Shown here in pieces: positions 31,339 through 43,123 of a stretch of DNA of 64,000 bases. Within the stretch, counting starts at the first letter, position 1. Every line of letters begins with the position of its first letter. The stretch is from the NCBI GenBank assembly GCA_037893245.1, contig JBAIAA010000746.1, positions 668,010 through 732,009 on the forward strand, in the 5' to 3' direction. A program made the translations under genes and the position numbers. Below the pieces are notes generated by a model, which saw only the letters and a list, made by a program, of their open reading frames with translations, was not told the DNA's origin and made no database searches. The DNA is from Crossaster papposus (taxonomy: Eukaryota > Echinodermata > Asteroidea > Velatida > Solasteridae).

Positions 31339-33031
31339 ACTACTATACTGCGGGTTTGGCCGCTCTATAGGCGTATGTGCGTGCGTAAACTTGATCTTTA
31401 CGTGTAGTTCGTGTTTGTACATGACTGTGTTGTTCACGTGAAAACAGGCGTTATCTCGTCCAGACGTAAGTCTCACTTTTGTCCTAAATTTATATTATTT
31501 TTTACTGTAACATAGCCCGTGAAATCAATAATTCGGTAAATGATGTTTTGCAGCCATTTTCATATAACATGTGGGCTGTGTGTGGACTTCGGCTGTGGTC
31601 GAAATCTGGTAAAGTTGTAGCCTAGTTTGGGAAGGTTTTGCGTGAAGTTCAGTGAAGTGCGTGTGCCATTCAAGTTGGCTGCGTTCAACTTTAGCGAACC
31701 TTCGCAAAGCTGACAACCAATCAAATCGCCTACTGCGTGAACTCCAGCCACATGCTGGTGCCTGTTGTGCTTCAGAAACATTCAATCAGTTGATATGAAC
31801 CTATACAAAGTTCGGATATTTAGCAGGCGATCCAAACCTGGAGACGCGAAGCAAAAGTTTAAGTAAGCGTATGGCAGACGACAAAACGCGCGGCGCAGAA
31901 GATCTTTGCACAAACATTTCACTTGCATTTTAATAGTGGTTGTTCATTCATTATATCAACACTAAACATTTTATTCTTCACTTCCATCACACTGACATTT
32001 ATCTTCGTGTAAATCTCTCGTCAACGATTCTTGTAAACACTGAAACATGGTAGACTTTGCATTAAACGATTCGCAAAAAGTATTCACGTCCTTTTCGCAA
32101 CGAATACATTTGTCACATTGCGCTGTGAATTATTCGCGCCCAGTGTACGAATTCGCACAAAAATTCACATCGTATTCGCGCGAAGTATGAACCAGCCTTC
32201 ACTCGGGTTGACAACATATTCTCCTGGGCGCATGAACGCTAGGATCAGCAGTACGTCAGCAAGGGTACACGCTCAAACACCCCATTGAGTCCATCGTCCT
32301 ATTGAAGACTGCTTCATGTTTTTACTCTATGGTTATTCGCTGTAAGTTATCAAAAACAGATTTTAAGCAGCGAGAGAGAGGGATAGCAGGTTTAGCAAGT
32401 TCTTCTTCCTTATGGTTGTGAACTGCATGTACAGCCTATTGTAATTTTTAAAGCATTTTCACCTATGACCGCCTAAACTTAAATAAATACTCAGGCATAC
32501 ATTATACTGTTATTAGTTGGCCGTCTTGGGATGTATTTTTCGAATTGATTCGACGGTGGAATAAAACAAATAACGGCACCTCCGATTGAATCTGGGCTTA
32601 ATACTTTCAAGATATATGATATTCTCCGTAACTTATTCGAAAAATTAAACGGATAAAACCTCATCTCATTATTTTACAAGACACCGACTAAAATACAGAT
32701 GGGAATTATTCCAGGTTTTCTTGTGTTTCTAAACTACATTTAAAATCCTTTGCACCATTTCGTTTGCGGAAATAGTTTTATAATAGTTTCCAAAGATAAC
32801 ATTTTTTTGCGAATTATTTTCACCAGAATTAAAAATTACCAAGCTAGTATTTAATGCACTTTAATTCCTAAAAAAGTTAATCATGTTTAAATTGTTGACT
32901 CGACAAATTGTTATCGAGTAAATAGGTATGTGTTGGAGTCAGGGGACCACTGTAGCCGTACGGGTATGGCGCCCCCAGAAACACGGCATACGTGGTTTTC
33001 TCTTCAAGTTCTCTCTTCAAGTTCTTTCTAA
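31339..33031. other. Intergenic, no gene seen
   Basis: AT-rich and unique in the window. Short open frames near 31525-31790 have no recognisable domain and are not supported. Confidence 0.4.
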
Positions 33032-33033
33032 TA

Positions 33034-33474
33034 TGTGACCGGCTCTACAAAAAGGTGTATTATGTCGCAAAAAAAGAAATCGAGATATAGGATACATGGT
33101 TGGAAAGCCCACAACGTAAGCTTTCGTTTGGTATATAGCTCCATAGCCCCTTCCATTCTGGAGATATGACGTGTTTGCACATTGATTACTTCTTCGGAGT
33201 TTAAATTACACAACTGAGAAAACAGGCTTTGAAATAGCCGGCTCTGTTCTACTACAACAGAATGATGCACACAAAATGGTAGTTTTTTTCCACTTATTCA
33301 TCAAAATCAACATTTCTTTGAATGACAAATTGAAACTGTAGGTATTAAAGATATTATTCATGACAAAAAATGAAAATCACATTTTGATGAAATGTTTACC
33401 CTCTCAACTTTGAGTAGGCCATTACATGATATAGACAGCGCGACTGAATACACCTTTTTGTAGAGCCGGTCACA
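33034..33474. mobile_element. Mariner-like MITE with 28-bp TIRs
   Basis: Perfect 28-bp TIRs starting TGTGACCGGCTCTACAAAAA, flanked by TA (33032-33033 and 33475-33476). A TA target duplication fits the Tc1/mariner group. No transposase ORF. Confidence 0.85.
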
Positions 33475-33476
33475 TA

Positions 33477-34634
33477 TATCGTGTCCGATGTAAACCACAG
33501 GGTTTTCTCGAGAACGATAAAACATGAGGTTGGTTTCCATTCAACCAGACATTTGAAATAGGATAAGTAAACAATCCAAAACATGAGATTTTCGGGGATT
33601 CCAAGAGTGCCCCTTTATGTCTTCGCAGGGAGACGCTCGCCGTCTGGGATGTCATGATTATGCCGGCCGCATAATATGCTGGCCGTGCCAAAATCTCTTG
33701 TGCGCTCGCGCTCGCGTTGACCTTTGTATAATGTGCATGCTAAACCCCTCTAATAATTATTATTGACTTCATCAATGTTGCCCCCCCCCCCCCTCCCACA
33801 ATTAAAATTGGATTGACGCAACACCAATTTGCTAAAAAATAACCCAGTCTTTTGACACTTTCATAATAACTTGACCTGTTCAGTGTGTAGTCATTTTAGG
33901 ATTTACATTTTGATTAAAAGTACGGCAGATCAAAGGTGATGTGCAATGTCTTTGATGATACAGGCATGGCATTCAGCAAACAGTCAGAGTATGTCATGAG
34001 AAAGATATTTGGCTACAGGGCCATCGCAGATCATTTGTCATTTGAAAAAATATAGGTAGAATATAACAAGTAATGGCAGCCATTTTGAAAATTCTGAAAA
34101 TTGCTCCTTATTCTTTCAATGTTTTTGCGATAAAAATCTGTGATGGCCCATGTATATTGCTTTAGACATCCTCTGACTGTGCCAAATGCCGTTTGTTTCA
34201 TCAAAGGCACAATTTCGCCAGATATTTCCCCTATCTGCCCATAAACTGTGTACGTTATTGTAAAAAATAAAACACATTACATATTCATGTACAATGTTAT
34301 ATGTACCTAGTGCCTGTATGCACAAAGCTTGTACCGGTCAGTACTGTCGTACGTTAGCAAATTAAATTTTAGAAGTTTTGACCAGCTTTGAACAAATTGA
34401 AATGTTGGCCGAATGTTCATATGCAAGGTAACTTAATTTTGTCCGAGTTATAATCGCATGGGATAAATGCGAGCATGGTGTGCACGAGCGCCATGGCACG
34501 AGCAGCTCAGACATAAATTACCAACTGTTCTTTTGTATTAATTGAGCCAGGAAATCTCCCCTTGAAGGTAAACACAAAAACTTTTAACAGGTCAGTGTAA
34601 TTATATTTGCTATAAAAAAACCCACCAAAATTCA
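33477..34634. other. Intergenic, no gene seen
   Basis: Contains a C13 run at 33781. No gene or TE boundary recognised. Confidence 0.4.
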
Positions 34635-34635
34635 T

Positions 34636-36207
34636 AAATTTCGGAAGAATACAGCCCAAAAGGTTGTATTTATAAAAACAAATATAAATAAGAACAACAT
34701 CAAGTTATTTACTTTATGAACATTATTATTTGTTCGAACTTTGATTAATATTAGTACCTACTCCGATGAAAATGTTTTAAGTACTGTCCATGTAAAGTAA
34801 TATTTTATGAACAACGATATTTAACGTAAATGTACATAGATATATTTATGTACGAGGGATTGTAAGCCTGCGCCCCTGCCATCATTAAAGAAATGTACAA
34901 TGTAAATGACATGTACATGTATACAGTTCGACTAACTTCCTCCAAAAAAGTGTCCATCCAACAGAGGTATTACCTTTTGGTGGTTTGTTTTATTGGGAAA
35001 ATATACGTTATTCTGCCAAAAGAAATAATGTGGCTTTCAGTGTCATCATGGGTTGTAGAAACACAATGAATTATTAAGCCATCTTCATTTATGATCATTA
35101 GCATCAATCTTTATTTCTTTCTTTAAAGCATGCTGGTTCTCTATGACAGCTAGTACATACATTTTTTTCTGAATAATATGGATAGTATTAAACTCTGTTA
35201 CAATAGATAAATAAGGGCTATTCTTGTTTGTTCTCTCAATGTCTATTAAAAAAAAAAATTTTGTTTAATGTGTTGCTATTGCCTAAAACACGTTATTTTG
35301 AACGTAGTTTTTCACTGCACATCATTAGGTCCTATCTTTCAGTGCACTTACTTGAATGTCAAGTTGTTGATTTTTATTATGTTTTGCCTGAAAATACACC
35401 TCTGCATAAAGCAAAAAAACATTACTTTATTCAGTTTCCACTGGAACCTGCATATTAGATCAATTTTGTTTGTCAGCAAATACTTCCATACTTTAACCCC
35501 AACTCTCTAGGGTGTGTGCAAAATCATATTGATTTTAACAGATTTGGGAGGGTTAGGGGTATTTGCTTTCCACAAACATTCAAAAGCTTTTGTTTTGGCG
35601 ATATAATACTTTCAACACACAGTGTGGTGGTTTTTAATGCAATTCTTTTTATGCATTTTTATTTTAGATCACTGGAATCCCATCCTGGTTCAACCTGAAA
35701 TATAACAACAGTGAGGAAATATACAATTACCAGCTATGAAGGGACTACAATAAAGAGGACCTAAGAATACTCATTCATGGAAATAGGATCCCATTAAACA
35801 CCCTTTATCTAATATTTTGAGCTGCTTTTGATTTGTTATTTTTAGTAATACCCTGCACCATACCCACGGAATAACTAAGGCCGGACATATACCCCTTTAA
35901 TGGACCATGACTTCAACATACTTTAAGATATATAAATTTATAATTTGTAGTATCATTGATTTTCTATTTTGAAGATATTTCCAATGACATCTACCAAGTT
36001 TGTTATATTTGGACCAAGACATAAAAAAATACCTTAATTTATTTCACATTCCGTTGGCGCAGCCTGTTTGATAATAGGAACCATTCGATTTTGATACGCG
36101 TACGGGATACTGATGCGGCTCGAAAAAGTAGCCCATTAGATTATCGTTTTGCGTTGTTATTTCATCAGGTACACTATCGGGAATTTACATCTATTTTAAT
36201 CTCTTAT
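34636..36207. other. Non-coding sequence specific to blocks D and E
   Basis: Replaces the NHL exon and intron found in A-C. Landmarks are AATACAGCCCAAAAGGTTG and TTTGATACGCGTACGGGATA. Homology to A-C begins abruptly at the exon word CTATCC. No gene recognised; a possible plus-strand splice acceptor at 35665 (TTTTAG) has no supported exon. Confidence 0.55.
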
Positions 36208-36312
36208 AGGATAGAGTGACAGGAAGTCACTATTTGACACAGTCCTTGTCACCTCTCTAGCTGTATCTAGTGAAAACTGAATCCTCTCCACAGCCAAGCT
36301 CGCGGTTTTCTC

Positions 36313-37197
36313 TCATTCTTCCAGTCTCTTCTCACGATCCGCCTGGATGCATTTCATGTCGTCAATGAGGCGATTTTCCTGAGCCGTTATCTCTGCTCGT
36401 ATCTTAGCTGCTCTGTCTTGCACTTCTGTCTTGACCTTCTGAATTGTGAGATTTAAATCTTCTTTCATTCTTAAGACTTTTTTTCGTGATTCTTGGATTG
36501 TCTTCATTGAGTTTTCAACTGGAGACATCAGTTCAGCCAACGATTGCTTGTAAGTCGATGCTGCCTCGTCTATCTCAATGTACGAGTGTTCTGGCATACG
36601 GTGGTTTACGACAGTACAGTCTTGGCAGATGAGTATTTCACACGTGGTACAAAAGAACCTTACTGCTTCGCCCGCATGGATCAGACATTTCGGATGTTGT
36701 TTCTGATGTTTCTTTGTCAGTGTAACCTTCCCCTCACGAATGTCCTTCAGTGGAGTCACCTTGTGGTTTGAAGAGGAAGCAAATCGAAGATGCATTTTGC
36801 TACAGGCTGAGCACACATTCTGGTCGCAGTCCAGACATCGATGAGTTGCCTCGTTTCCCCCCTCACAAATATCACAGGAAAGACCAACATCACCCAAGCC
36901 AACTACCTTCTCCTGAGGTTCAATCTTCTCAACCAGACCGATTGGATGAAAGTTGGTTTTCAGACCCAGTACCCCCGCCTCTGGAAGTTTCGTCTCCTGT
37001 TGACACACGGGGCAAGGAATCTCCGTACAGCCCTGGTGCTTCGTGTTGCAGTATTTCAGCAGACATTGCTCGCAGAAACTATGCAGGCATTCTAGTAACT
37101 TAGGCTGTTGATATTGCTCCTGGCAAATGCAGCACTCAAGTAGATGTCTGCTGATCGTCTCTACTAGAGCTGAACTTACTGCAGGTCCAGTCGCCAT
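36313..37197 (-). CDS. Truncated TRIM protein, RING/B-box/coiled coil only, copy D
   Basis: 294 aa, from the same ATG context as the full-length copies. RING C22, C25, C37, H39, C42, C45, C62, C65; two complete B-boxes follow, then about 90 residues of coiled coil ending EKRLEE. Two single-codon insertions (Val12 and an extra Leu before the RING) distinguish D and E from A-C. The stop is a TGA where A-C have TGT (Cys). Beyond it the frame stays homologous and open to about 36208, where similarity ends at SLYP. No NHL exon follows within the block. It could be a functional RBCC-only ligase or dominant partner, or a young pseudogene; the shared intact 294-codon frame in E favours the former slightly. 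Confidence 0.7.
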   Translation of the reverse strand: MATGPAVSSALVETISRHLLECCICQEQYQQPKLLECLHSFCEQCLLKYCNTKHQGCTEIPCPVCQQETKLPEAGVLGLKTNFHPIGLVEKIEPQEKVVGLGDVGLSCDICEGGNEATHRCLDCDQNVCSACSKMHLRFASSSNHKVTPLKDIREGKVTLTKKHQKQHPKCLIHAGEAVRFFCTTCEILICQDCTVVNHRMPEHSYIEIDEAASTYKQSLAELMSPVENSMKTIQESRKKVLRMKEDLNLTIQKVKTEVQDRAAKIRAEITAQENRLIDDMKCIQADREKRLEE

Positions 37198-38080
37198 TTT
37201 GTTTTGTCTGTGAAAAAGAATCAGAATGTGTTTAGATTATTTGATTAATAGGGATCAAAAGCCAGAGCTCTAGATGTACGTGATTTTGAAAGAAGGGCAA
37301 AATCACACTCTTACTAAAACCGCACATCCTCTTCAAACTGTCATCCCTTTCATTTTAGTTTTGTTTATATAATGCTATTTGGCGCAATTATGTGAGCACA
37401 ATCGGTGTGTTACTGTAGATGCAGGGAGGCCAGTCTGAATGTGCAGATATGCAATAAACTAGTAATAACCACAGCTTTATACCGGGTACTGTCAAAAGTA
37501 TTCAATATGAATGAATTTAATACTTAGTTAAGTGCCGTCCAGATAATTATGTATAATGACAATAAGCACTTGTTATTTTTTCAGCATTTTGGCATTGTGC
37601 CTGCATGCTGCATTGTCATTGACATTATATGACAATGACATTGATTTCTATGAAAAAAACAGCGTCACTTGCAGGCGGCAACATATTCTTTCCCATTTCC
37701 CTATTGACTGATAATAATATTATTTGCTCACATTTTTTAAGTTTCCGGTTTGGATGGTAACACCGTTAAAGTTTCCGCCGATGCGAGTTGAAATAAGAAA
37801 ACCTTGCACTTTCAGTCACTTTTTTCATCGAAGCAGTATCACGGAAGTACAACTCGGAATGGAATGCAACATGAAGAGCGCCCCCAATAGACGACACGCC
37901 CAGCGTTCTGACTCTGGCCGTTTTTTAAACCCCAGTTAGGATTCACTGAGCTTCGAGCTTCATCACCATTGACGAATTACTGCATGAACGGATTGGAGAC
38001 GAAGCTGGGGCTTGGAAAACGGCTCACATTTCCTCTATATCCCCATATCGGGTTGGGAAATGATGGGGAATGGGGTGGGA
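37198..38080. other. 5' flank of TRIM copy D
   Basis: Diverged version of the conserved flank, including the ATGAAGAGCGCCCCCAATAG block near 37871. No second gene. Confidence 0.5.
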
Positions 38081-38081
38081 T

Positions 38082-38333
38082 CACTGACCTCTACACGTGG
38101 ACGGATCATTGCTCATTCACGCTTGAAGTCGGCGCGAACATTTGTTACATTTGTTATTTATAAACATTACGTCATTCCTTACCGTACCCACTGACCTCTA
38201 CACCTGGACATTTCATTGGCTCACAGAGTGACGTCGTGGGCCCGCCATGTTGCTCTTCTCGTTCGCGCCGACTTCAGTTCAAGCGTTAGCACGGCAGTAT
38301 GGGCAATGATCCGTCCAGGTGTAGAGGTCAGTG
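38082..38333. mobile_element. 252-bp foldback element
   Basis: Starts CACTGACCTCTACACGTGGA and ends with the complement; the arms extend about 75 bp. An internal third copy of CACTGACCTCTACACCTGG is at about 38190. It sits at the edge of the GGGATGG minisatellite, so the TSD is masked by the repeat. Confidence 0.75.
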
Positions 38334-38752
38334 GATGGGATAGGGGATGGGATAGGGGATGGGATAGGGGATGGGATAGGGGATGGGATAGGGGATGGGA
38401 TAGGGGATGGGATAGGGGATGGGATAGGGGATGGGATAGGGGATGGGATAGGGGATGGGATAGGGGATGGGATAGGGGATGGGATAGGGGATGGGATAGG
38501 GGATGGGATAGGGGATGGGATAGGGGATGGGATAGGGGATGGGATAGGGGATGGGATAGGGGATGGGATAGGGGATGGGATAGGGGATGGGATAGGGGAT
38601 GGGATAGGGGATGGGATAGGGGATGGGATAGGGGATGGGATAGGGGATGGGATAGGGGATGGGATAGGGGATGGGATAGGGGATGGGATAGGGGATGGGA
38701 TAGGGGATGGGATAGGGGATGGGATAGGGGATGGGATAGGGGATGGGATGGG
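38334..38752. repeat. 12-bp minisatellite (GATGGGATAGGG)n
   Basis: About 35 nearly perfect copies. The unit length keeps several frames open on both strands, producing spurious repeat ORFs up to 252 codons. Confidence 0.97.
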
Positions 38753-38960
38753 ATGGTGGGATGGGATGGGATGGGATGGGATGGGGGATGGGGTGTGGTA
38801 TATAATGGGATGGGATGGCGGGATGGGGGATATGGAAAGGGATGAGGTGGGGTGGGATGGAATGGGGGATATGGGATGGGATAAGGGATGAAATGGGATC
38901 GGATTGGGGATGGGGATGGAATAGGACGGGGTGAGATGGGAGTGGGATAGGTGGGGATTG
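38753..38960. repeat. GGGATGG-rich degenerate minisatellite, block D
   Basis: Irregular GGGATGG runs continuing from the 12-bp array, like those at 6662 and 25515. Confidence 0.8.
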
Positions 38961-39851
38961 TGAGTTCTTGCGTTTAGCGATATTATTATGGGGGTACGTG
39001 GGTATGGGGTGAGTATGGGGCTGGTGGACACGAACATCCGCTGGGGGGGACAGTATGTGTAGGTGAACTAAGATAACCAACCAAACAGATTACAAGACTC
39101 ATTTTTATCTTTATTTTGGGCCCCGCATGGTCATAATGACTTTTATTACAGCTGCTTTAATAAATGCAGGAGTGGGCCGAGACGAGATTGTATTTATAAA
39201 AAAAACCACAAATTTTCACCAACCACAATTACCGTGTTCGCTTTTTAATATACTAGTCGTGCAACAATATACACGTACGTACAGAATAAAGATATTGGGA
39301 CGATGGCCTCGGCCTCAGGAAATAGGTCTCCCTTCTGGTCACTGACAGTCCCTCGGGGGAATAGACGTGCTCTAGTGACCTTATTGCCAGTCCATTATGT
39401 GTTTTATGACACACCTCGGTCCAAAATATGAAATAACGGTGATCCGATCCAGACGCAAACCTCGTTCTTGAGGGCGCTGTAACCAGTCAATTTTTTTAAA
39501 AGTCTATTGCCCGCTTCGGGAACTATTTCCCACAAATTCACGGTGGCGCAAATCGCATGCATTAGCCTATATTAGTTAACCCCACGTGACCTTGTTTCAG
39601 CCAGCCAGAATACAGAACTAGAAAGGGGTGTGTTATAATATACACTCACAGGCCCGTGGGGGATATACGTGCTCTAGTGACCGAATCATGCAGTCCATTA
39701 TATGTGTTTTATGACACACATCGGTCCAAAATAGGAAATAATCGTGATGAACTTGTTGGGTTGATTCTGGAACAAATTTCAATTGTTGGTTTGTTCTTCA
39801 ACATTCGTAACTATAGTTCTGTATATTCTTATGCCCCGCTTTCACTTAAGC
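38961..39851. other. Intergenic with an internal direct repeat, no gene seen
   Basis: A roughly 90-bp phrase is duplicated with changes at about 39355-39440 and 39655-39745 (CGTGCTCTAGTGACC, GTGTTTTATGACACAC). No coding feature. Confidence 0.5.
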
Positions 39852-40539
39852 TACGAATATCCCGAATCGTGCCGAATCGGACATTGCCGAAATTCGTGGC
39901 GATTCGGCAACAAATGTAAAGTTTTGTGGAGATTCGGGAGGAGGTACGAAGCTGATACGACTTAATTAAGAAAGATTTATACGATAATTCGTGGCTAATC
40001 GAATAAGGTACGACTCACTTACGAATATGCCGAATTCATGTACGAATCCACAACGACCTCGACGATTAAGTTACGACTACTACGACTTATCTACGAATAG
40101 TTTACGATAATCGGCATTGTTCGTGGCATTTCGGCATATGCTTGGGTCACGAAAGGATTGTTGGTAGTTAATTGATTCGTACTACATTTGGGACAGTTGT
40201 GCCTATTTCGGGATGTTTTCGGCGTGGGTCCACGAATTTGAGGGAGACACGAATGGACAAGAATAGCCCAGAATGCGAAATAGTCGAATACGAAGCTGTT
40301 ACGGTCGATAAGAAAGGGTTACGAAGCTGTTACGATTCATCTACGAAATTGACATTCGTTAACCCTCCCACGAAAGTTTTTGTCAAACAAAAACTTTCGT
40401 GGCGGCTCGACGAACTCACGCGAACTGTACGAATGATTATGAATCCACTATAAGAATCATTTAAGAACTGCAAGAAACCTTTAAGAATTATTTACGAACC
40501 AGACAAATTTCCGATTCGGGACGATTCGGGATATTCGTA
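39852..40539. mobile_element. ACGA-rich TIR element
   Basis: Termini TACGAATATCCCGAATCGTG and its near complement (28 of 30 over the arms). The body is packed with TACGA, ACGAAT and TCGTGG words and contains a perfect 16-bp-stem hairpin at 40368-40402. No TSD or transposase identified. Confidence 0.6.
40368..40402. repeat. Perfect 16-bp hairpin
   Basis: CCACGAAAGTTTTTGT, loop CAA, then the exact complement. Lies inside the ACGA-rich element. Confidence 0.9.
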
Positions 40540-40748
40540 ACAGTTCATAATCATGCCGAACCATTACGAATGTAACAAGAACTGTACGAATATTATAAGA
40601 ATAACTTTTACGAATATACTCTAAGATCCTGTTAAGAATAATAAGAATAATATAAGAATTTAGCAAGTTTGAATCAGAATAATGACGAAGTATCCAGATT
40701 TTTCTAGGAATTAAATATGAATAACCAAGTATCAAGCAGAATTTAATA
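40540..40748. other. Spacer between TIR element and Penelope region
   Basis: AT-rich, still with AAGAATA and ACGAAT words. No gene. Confidence 0.4.
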
Positions 40749-40872
40749 TAGTCAGGGGTGTTAGGGATATTTTGGTTCAGATTCTTCCAAAAGCACCAAA
40801 TTTGGCCCAGATGCTGCCCATGCCATACCTTTCCGATTTTTGCCGGCCGCCAAGATGGGCGCCCTCTGGGGC

Positions 40873-40900
40873 GGCCATATTGGACAAATCCAATATGGCC
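40873..40900. repeat. 12-bp hairpin in left arm
   Basis: GGCCATATTGGA, CAAA, TCCAATATGGCC, perfect stem. The corresponding right-arm site is imperfect. Confidence 0.8.
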
Positions 40901-41154
40901 GACATCTGGGTCAGAGGTCAATCGCAGTGAAGAAATTAAAAGAGCCAGAATCATATATGATACATTTTTTTAGGGGTTTTAGGGGTTGGGGAATCTGATT
41001 CTGACGTTATTTCAATGATTTGAGGGCACGTTGACCCCTCAAAATTACCGAAAATTATATTTTGGGGTCAAATCCAGTGTTTTAGGTGCGCGATCCCAAA
41101 TCCCACCTACAAAATTTATAAACTGTATTGTATCTTATCATTTTGATATGCCTT

Positions 41155-43040
41155 ATGCCTTATGTGAAAAATCTATCAGACGCTCAACTCTCCAACATTG
41201 AACTGGTGGCATTGGGCAGGGGCCTTAACTTCATCCCGACCCCCAAAAAACCAAAAAGGTCGACCATCCTTCGCCATTCCCGATCCTTCTTCAGAAAGAT
41301 GAGATTACGGTTAAGAATGGCAGGGAGAGTCAGACCTATAAGCTCACACCCGTTCAAACTACCTTCAACTTGGACTCCCCAACCTACCTTCAATCTAAAC
41401 CTAGAGTCATATATTGAAGGCACTATGAGGAACTGTCCAGACTGAAAATTCAAAATGTCAAACTAAATATAACAAAAGCAGAACGTGTTGCGCTATCTGG
41501 CCTTAAGAAAAGACAGGATATTATCATCAAACAATTCGACAAAGGCCGCGGTGTGTGCGTCCTTAACAAACAAGACTACATACGTGAAGGGACACGACAA
41601 TTAACAGGCCCCCACTATGAAGAAATTAACAGGGACCTGACCGATGAAACCGCGGAATTAGTCTCTCAAGCCATACGCCAACTCTACGTGGACGGACTCG
41701 TATCGAAAGACATATCTGAGTTTCTTAACCCCCGCAACCACGACATTAAAACACCTTGCCTTTACCTCCTACCGAAAGTTCACACAAAAGTACCAGAAGG
41801 AACACGGTTCGTGGGGAGGCCAATCATTAGTGGTTGCGGAGGACCGACTCAATCCATATCCAAATACATAGACTATTTCTTGCTCCCAATTGTCAAACAG
41901 CAAAGCACATACACACGCGATTCTGGACATGTGCTTGAAAAACTAAATAACCTGACATTGGAGCAAGACAACTTATTGATAACACTGGATATAGTATCCA
42001 TGTACACTAACTGCCCACAAGATGAGGCAATTGAATCAGTTTGTGACGCACTTGCAATGGCCGACGACAGACTATACGCAATACCCAAGCCCACGACAGA
42101 CCACGCGCGACGTCTCCTTGAACTCATTATGCGTCGAAACACGTTTGAATTCAATGGCAAGTTTTTCAGACAAAAAATTGGCGTGGCCATGGGCAGCGAA
42201 TGCAGTCCGGATATTTGTGACATAACCCTATTCAAATACGAACAAGACAAAATCCTCCCTCACAATCCCTCAATTGTGAGCTACATGAGATATGGAGACG
42301 ATGTTCTTATAATCTTTAACGGAAACGAAAAGCAGGCTGCTGACCTAGTGCAATCACTTAATAAAATTCATCCTACTCTGAAATTCACGTCTGAGGTCTC
42401 GCACCGCCAAGTCACTTTTCTCGACCTTATTATCTACAAAGGTGAACGATTCATACATGAAGGGATATTGGATACTCGGGTCGCTACCAAAAAAACTGAT
42501 ACATTTCAGTACCTAGCTCGAGAGTCAGCACACCCTAAGTCGGTATTTGGCGGATTAATCAAGGGCGAAGTGACCAGAGACAAACGTATATGTACCCATT
42601 CAAAAGACTTTGAGGAGAGGGTTGAATTCTTCAAAGACAAACTTCAAAAGCGCGGATACACAAACGAAGACCTAGCCCTCCTTTCTCAAAGGGGCAAGAC
42701 TCCCGCGGACCCTAAGCGTGAAAAAAACAAAAATAATATCCCACTGGTGTTCGTCCTACCATACTACCCACATGTCGCGCACCCAGCCCTGAAACGGGCT
42801 ATCCTCAAACACTGGCCCTTGATTAGCGAAAACGAATATCTGAATAGGCTATTTGATACCCAACCTATCCTGGCATACATACGGCACAAAAACATAAAAG
42901 ATGAACTTGTTCGATCTAGGACTAAAGCATCTCCCCAATCCAACCAAGAGGAACGAAATCTTGATGAGGAGAATCTGCAAATTCTATTGGAACTACTGAA
43001 AGAACAAAACAATGATCAAAGAAATGGATCTCAAGACTAA
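41155..43040 (+). CDS. Penelope-like reverse transcriptase, one frameshift, no GIY-YIG domain seen
   Basis: The N-terminal part, open from ATG 41155, carries GRGLNFIPTP and FRKMRLRLRM, the conserved lead-in of Penelope-like RTs. A frameshift at about 41415-41435 moves the frame to the 495-codon main ORF that ends 43040. RT blocks: KQFDKGRGVCVLNKQDY; LPKVHTKV; TLDIVSMYTNCPQDEA (motif A); GVAMGSECSPD (motif B); YMRYGDDVLIIF (motif C, Y-G-D-D). The distal part (HPALKRAILKHW to LAYIRHKNIKDELVRSR) matches the region that precedes the GIY-YIG endonuclease in other family members, but only about 40 charged residues follow before the stop. It therefore lacks the endonuclease, like the Athena/Coprina type, or is 3'-truncated. 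The start codon is uncertain. Confidence 0.8.
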
Positions 43041-43075
43041 AACAAAATAAATAAGTCAACCCCCCCCCCCCCCAC

Positions 43076-43123
<48 letters not shown>

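Larger units (their letters stand above)
34635..38080. repeat. Segmental duplication block D carrying truncated TRIM copy D
   Basis: Closely matches block E (59766 onward). About 1.57 kb of non-coding sequence (34635-36207), the truncated TRIM exon, and the 5' flank are shared with only small indels. The TRIM flank is recognisably related to A-C but more diverged. Confidence 0.85.

Noticed and set aside
31525-31785. Two overlapping minus-strand frames of 73-86 codons
   Set aside because: No domain, no conserved partner, typical chance length.
36313-36315. TGA in copies D and E read as selenocysteine, since A-C have Cys there
   Set aside because: The position is in a coiled coil, not a redox site; no SECIS-like structure was recognised; the frame ends soon after at the homology break. 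A nonsense change is simpler.
38216-39080. Open frames up to 252 codons over the 12-bp minisatellite
   Set aside because: Translations are simple tetrapeptide or dipeptide repeats forced by the unit and its GGGATGG continuation.
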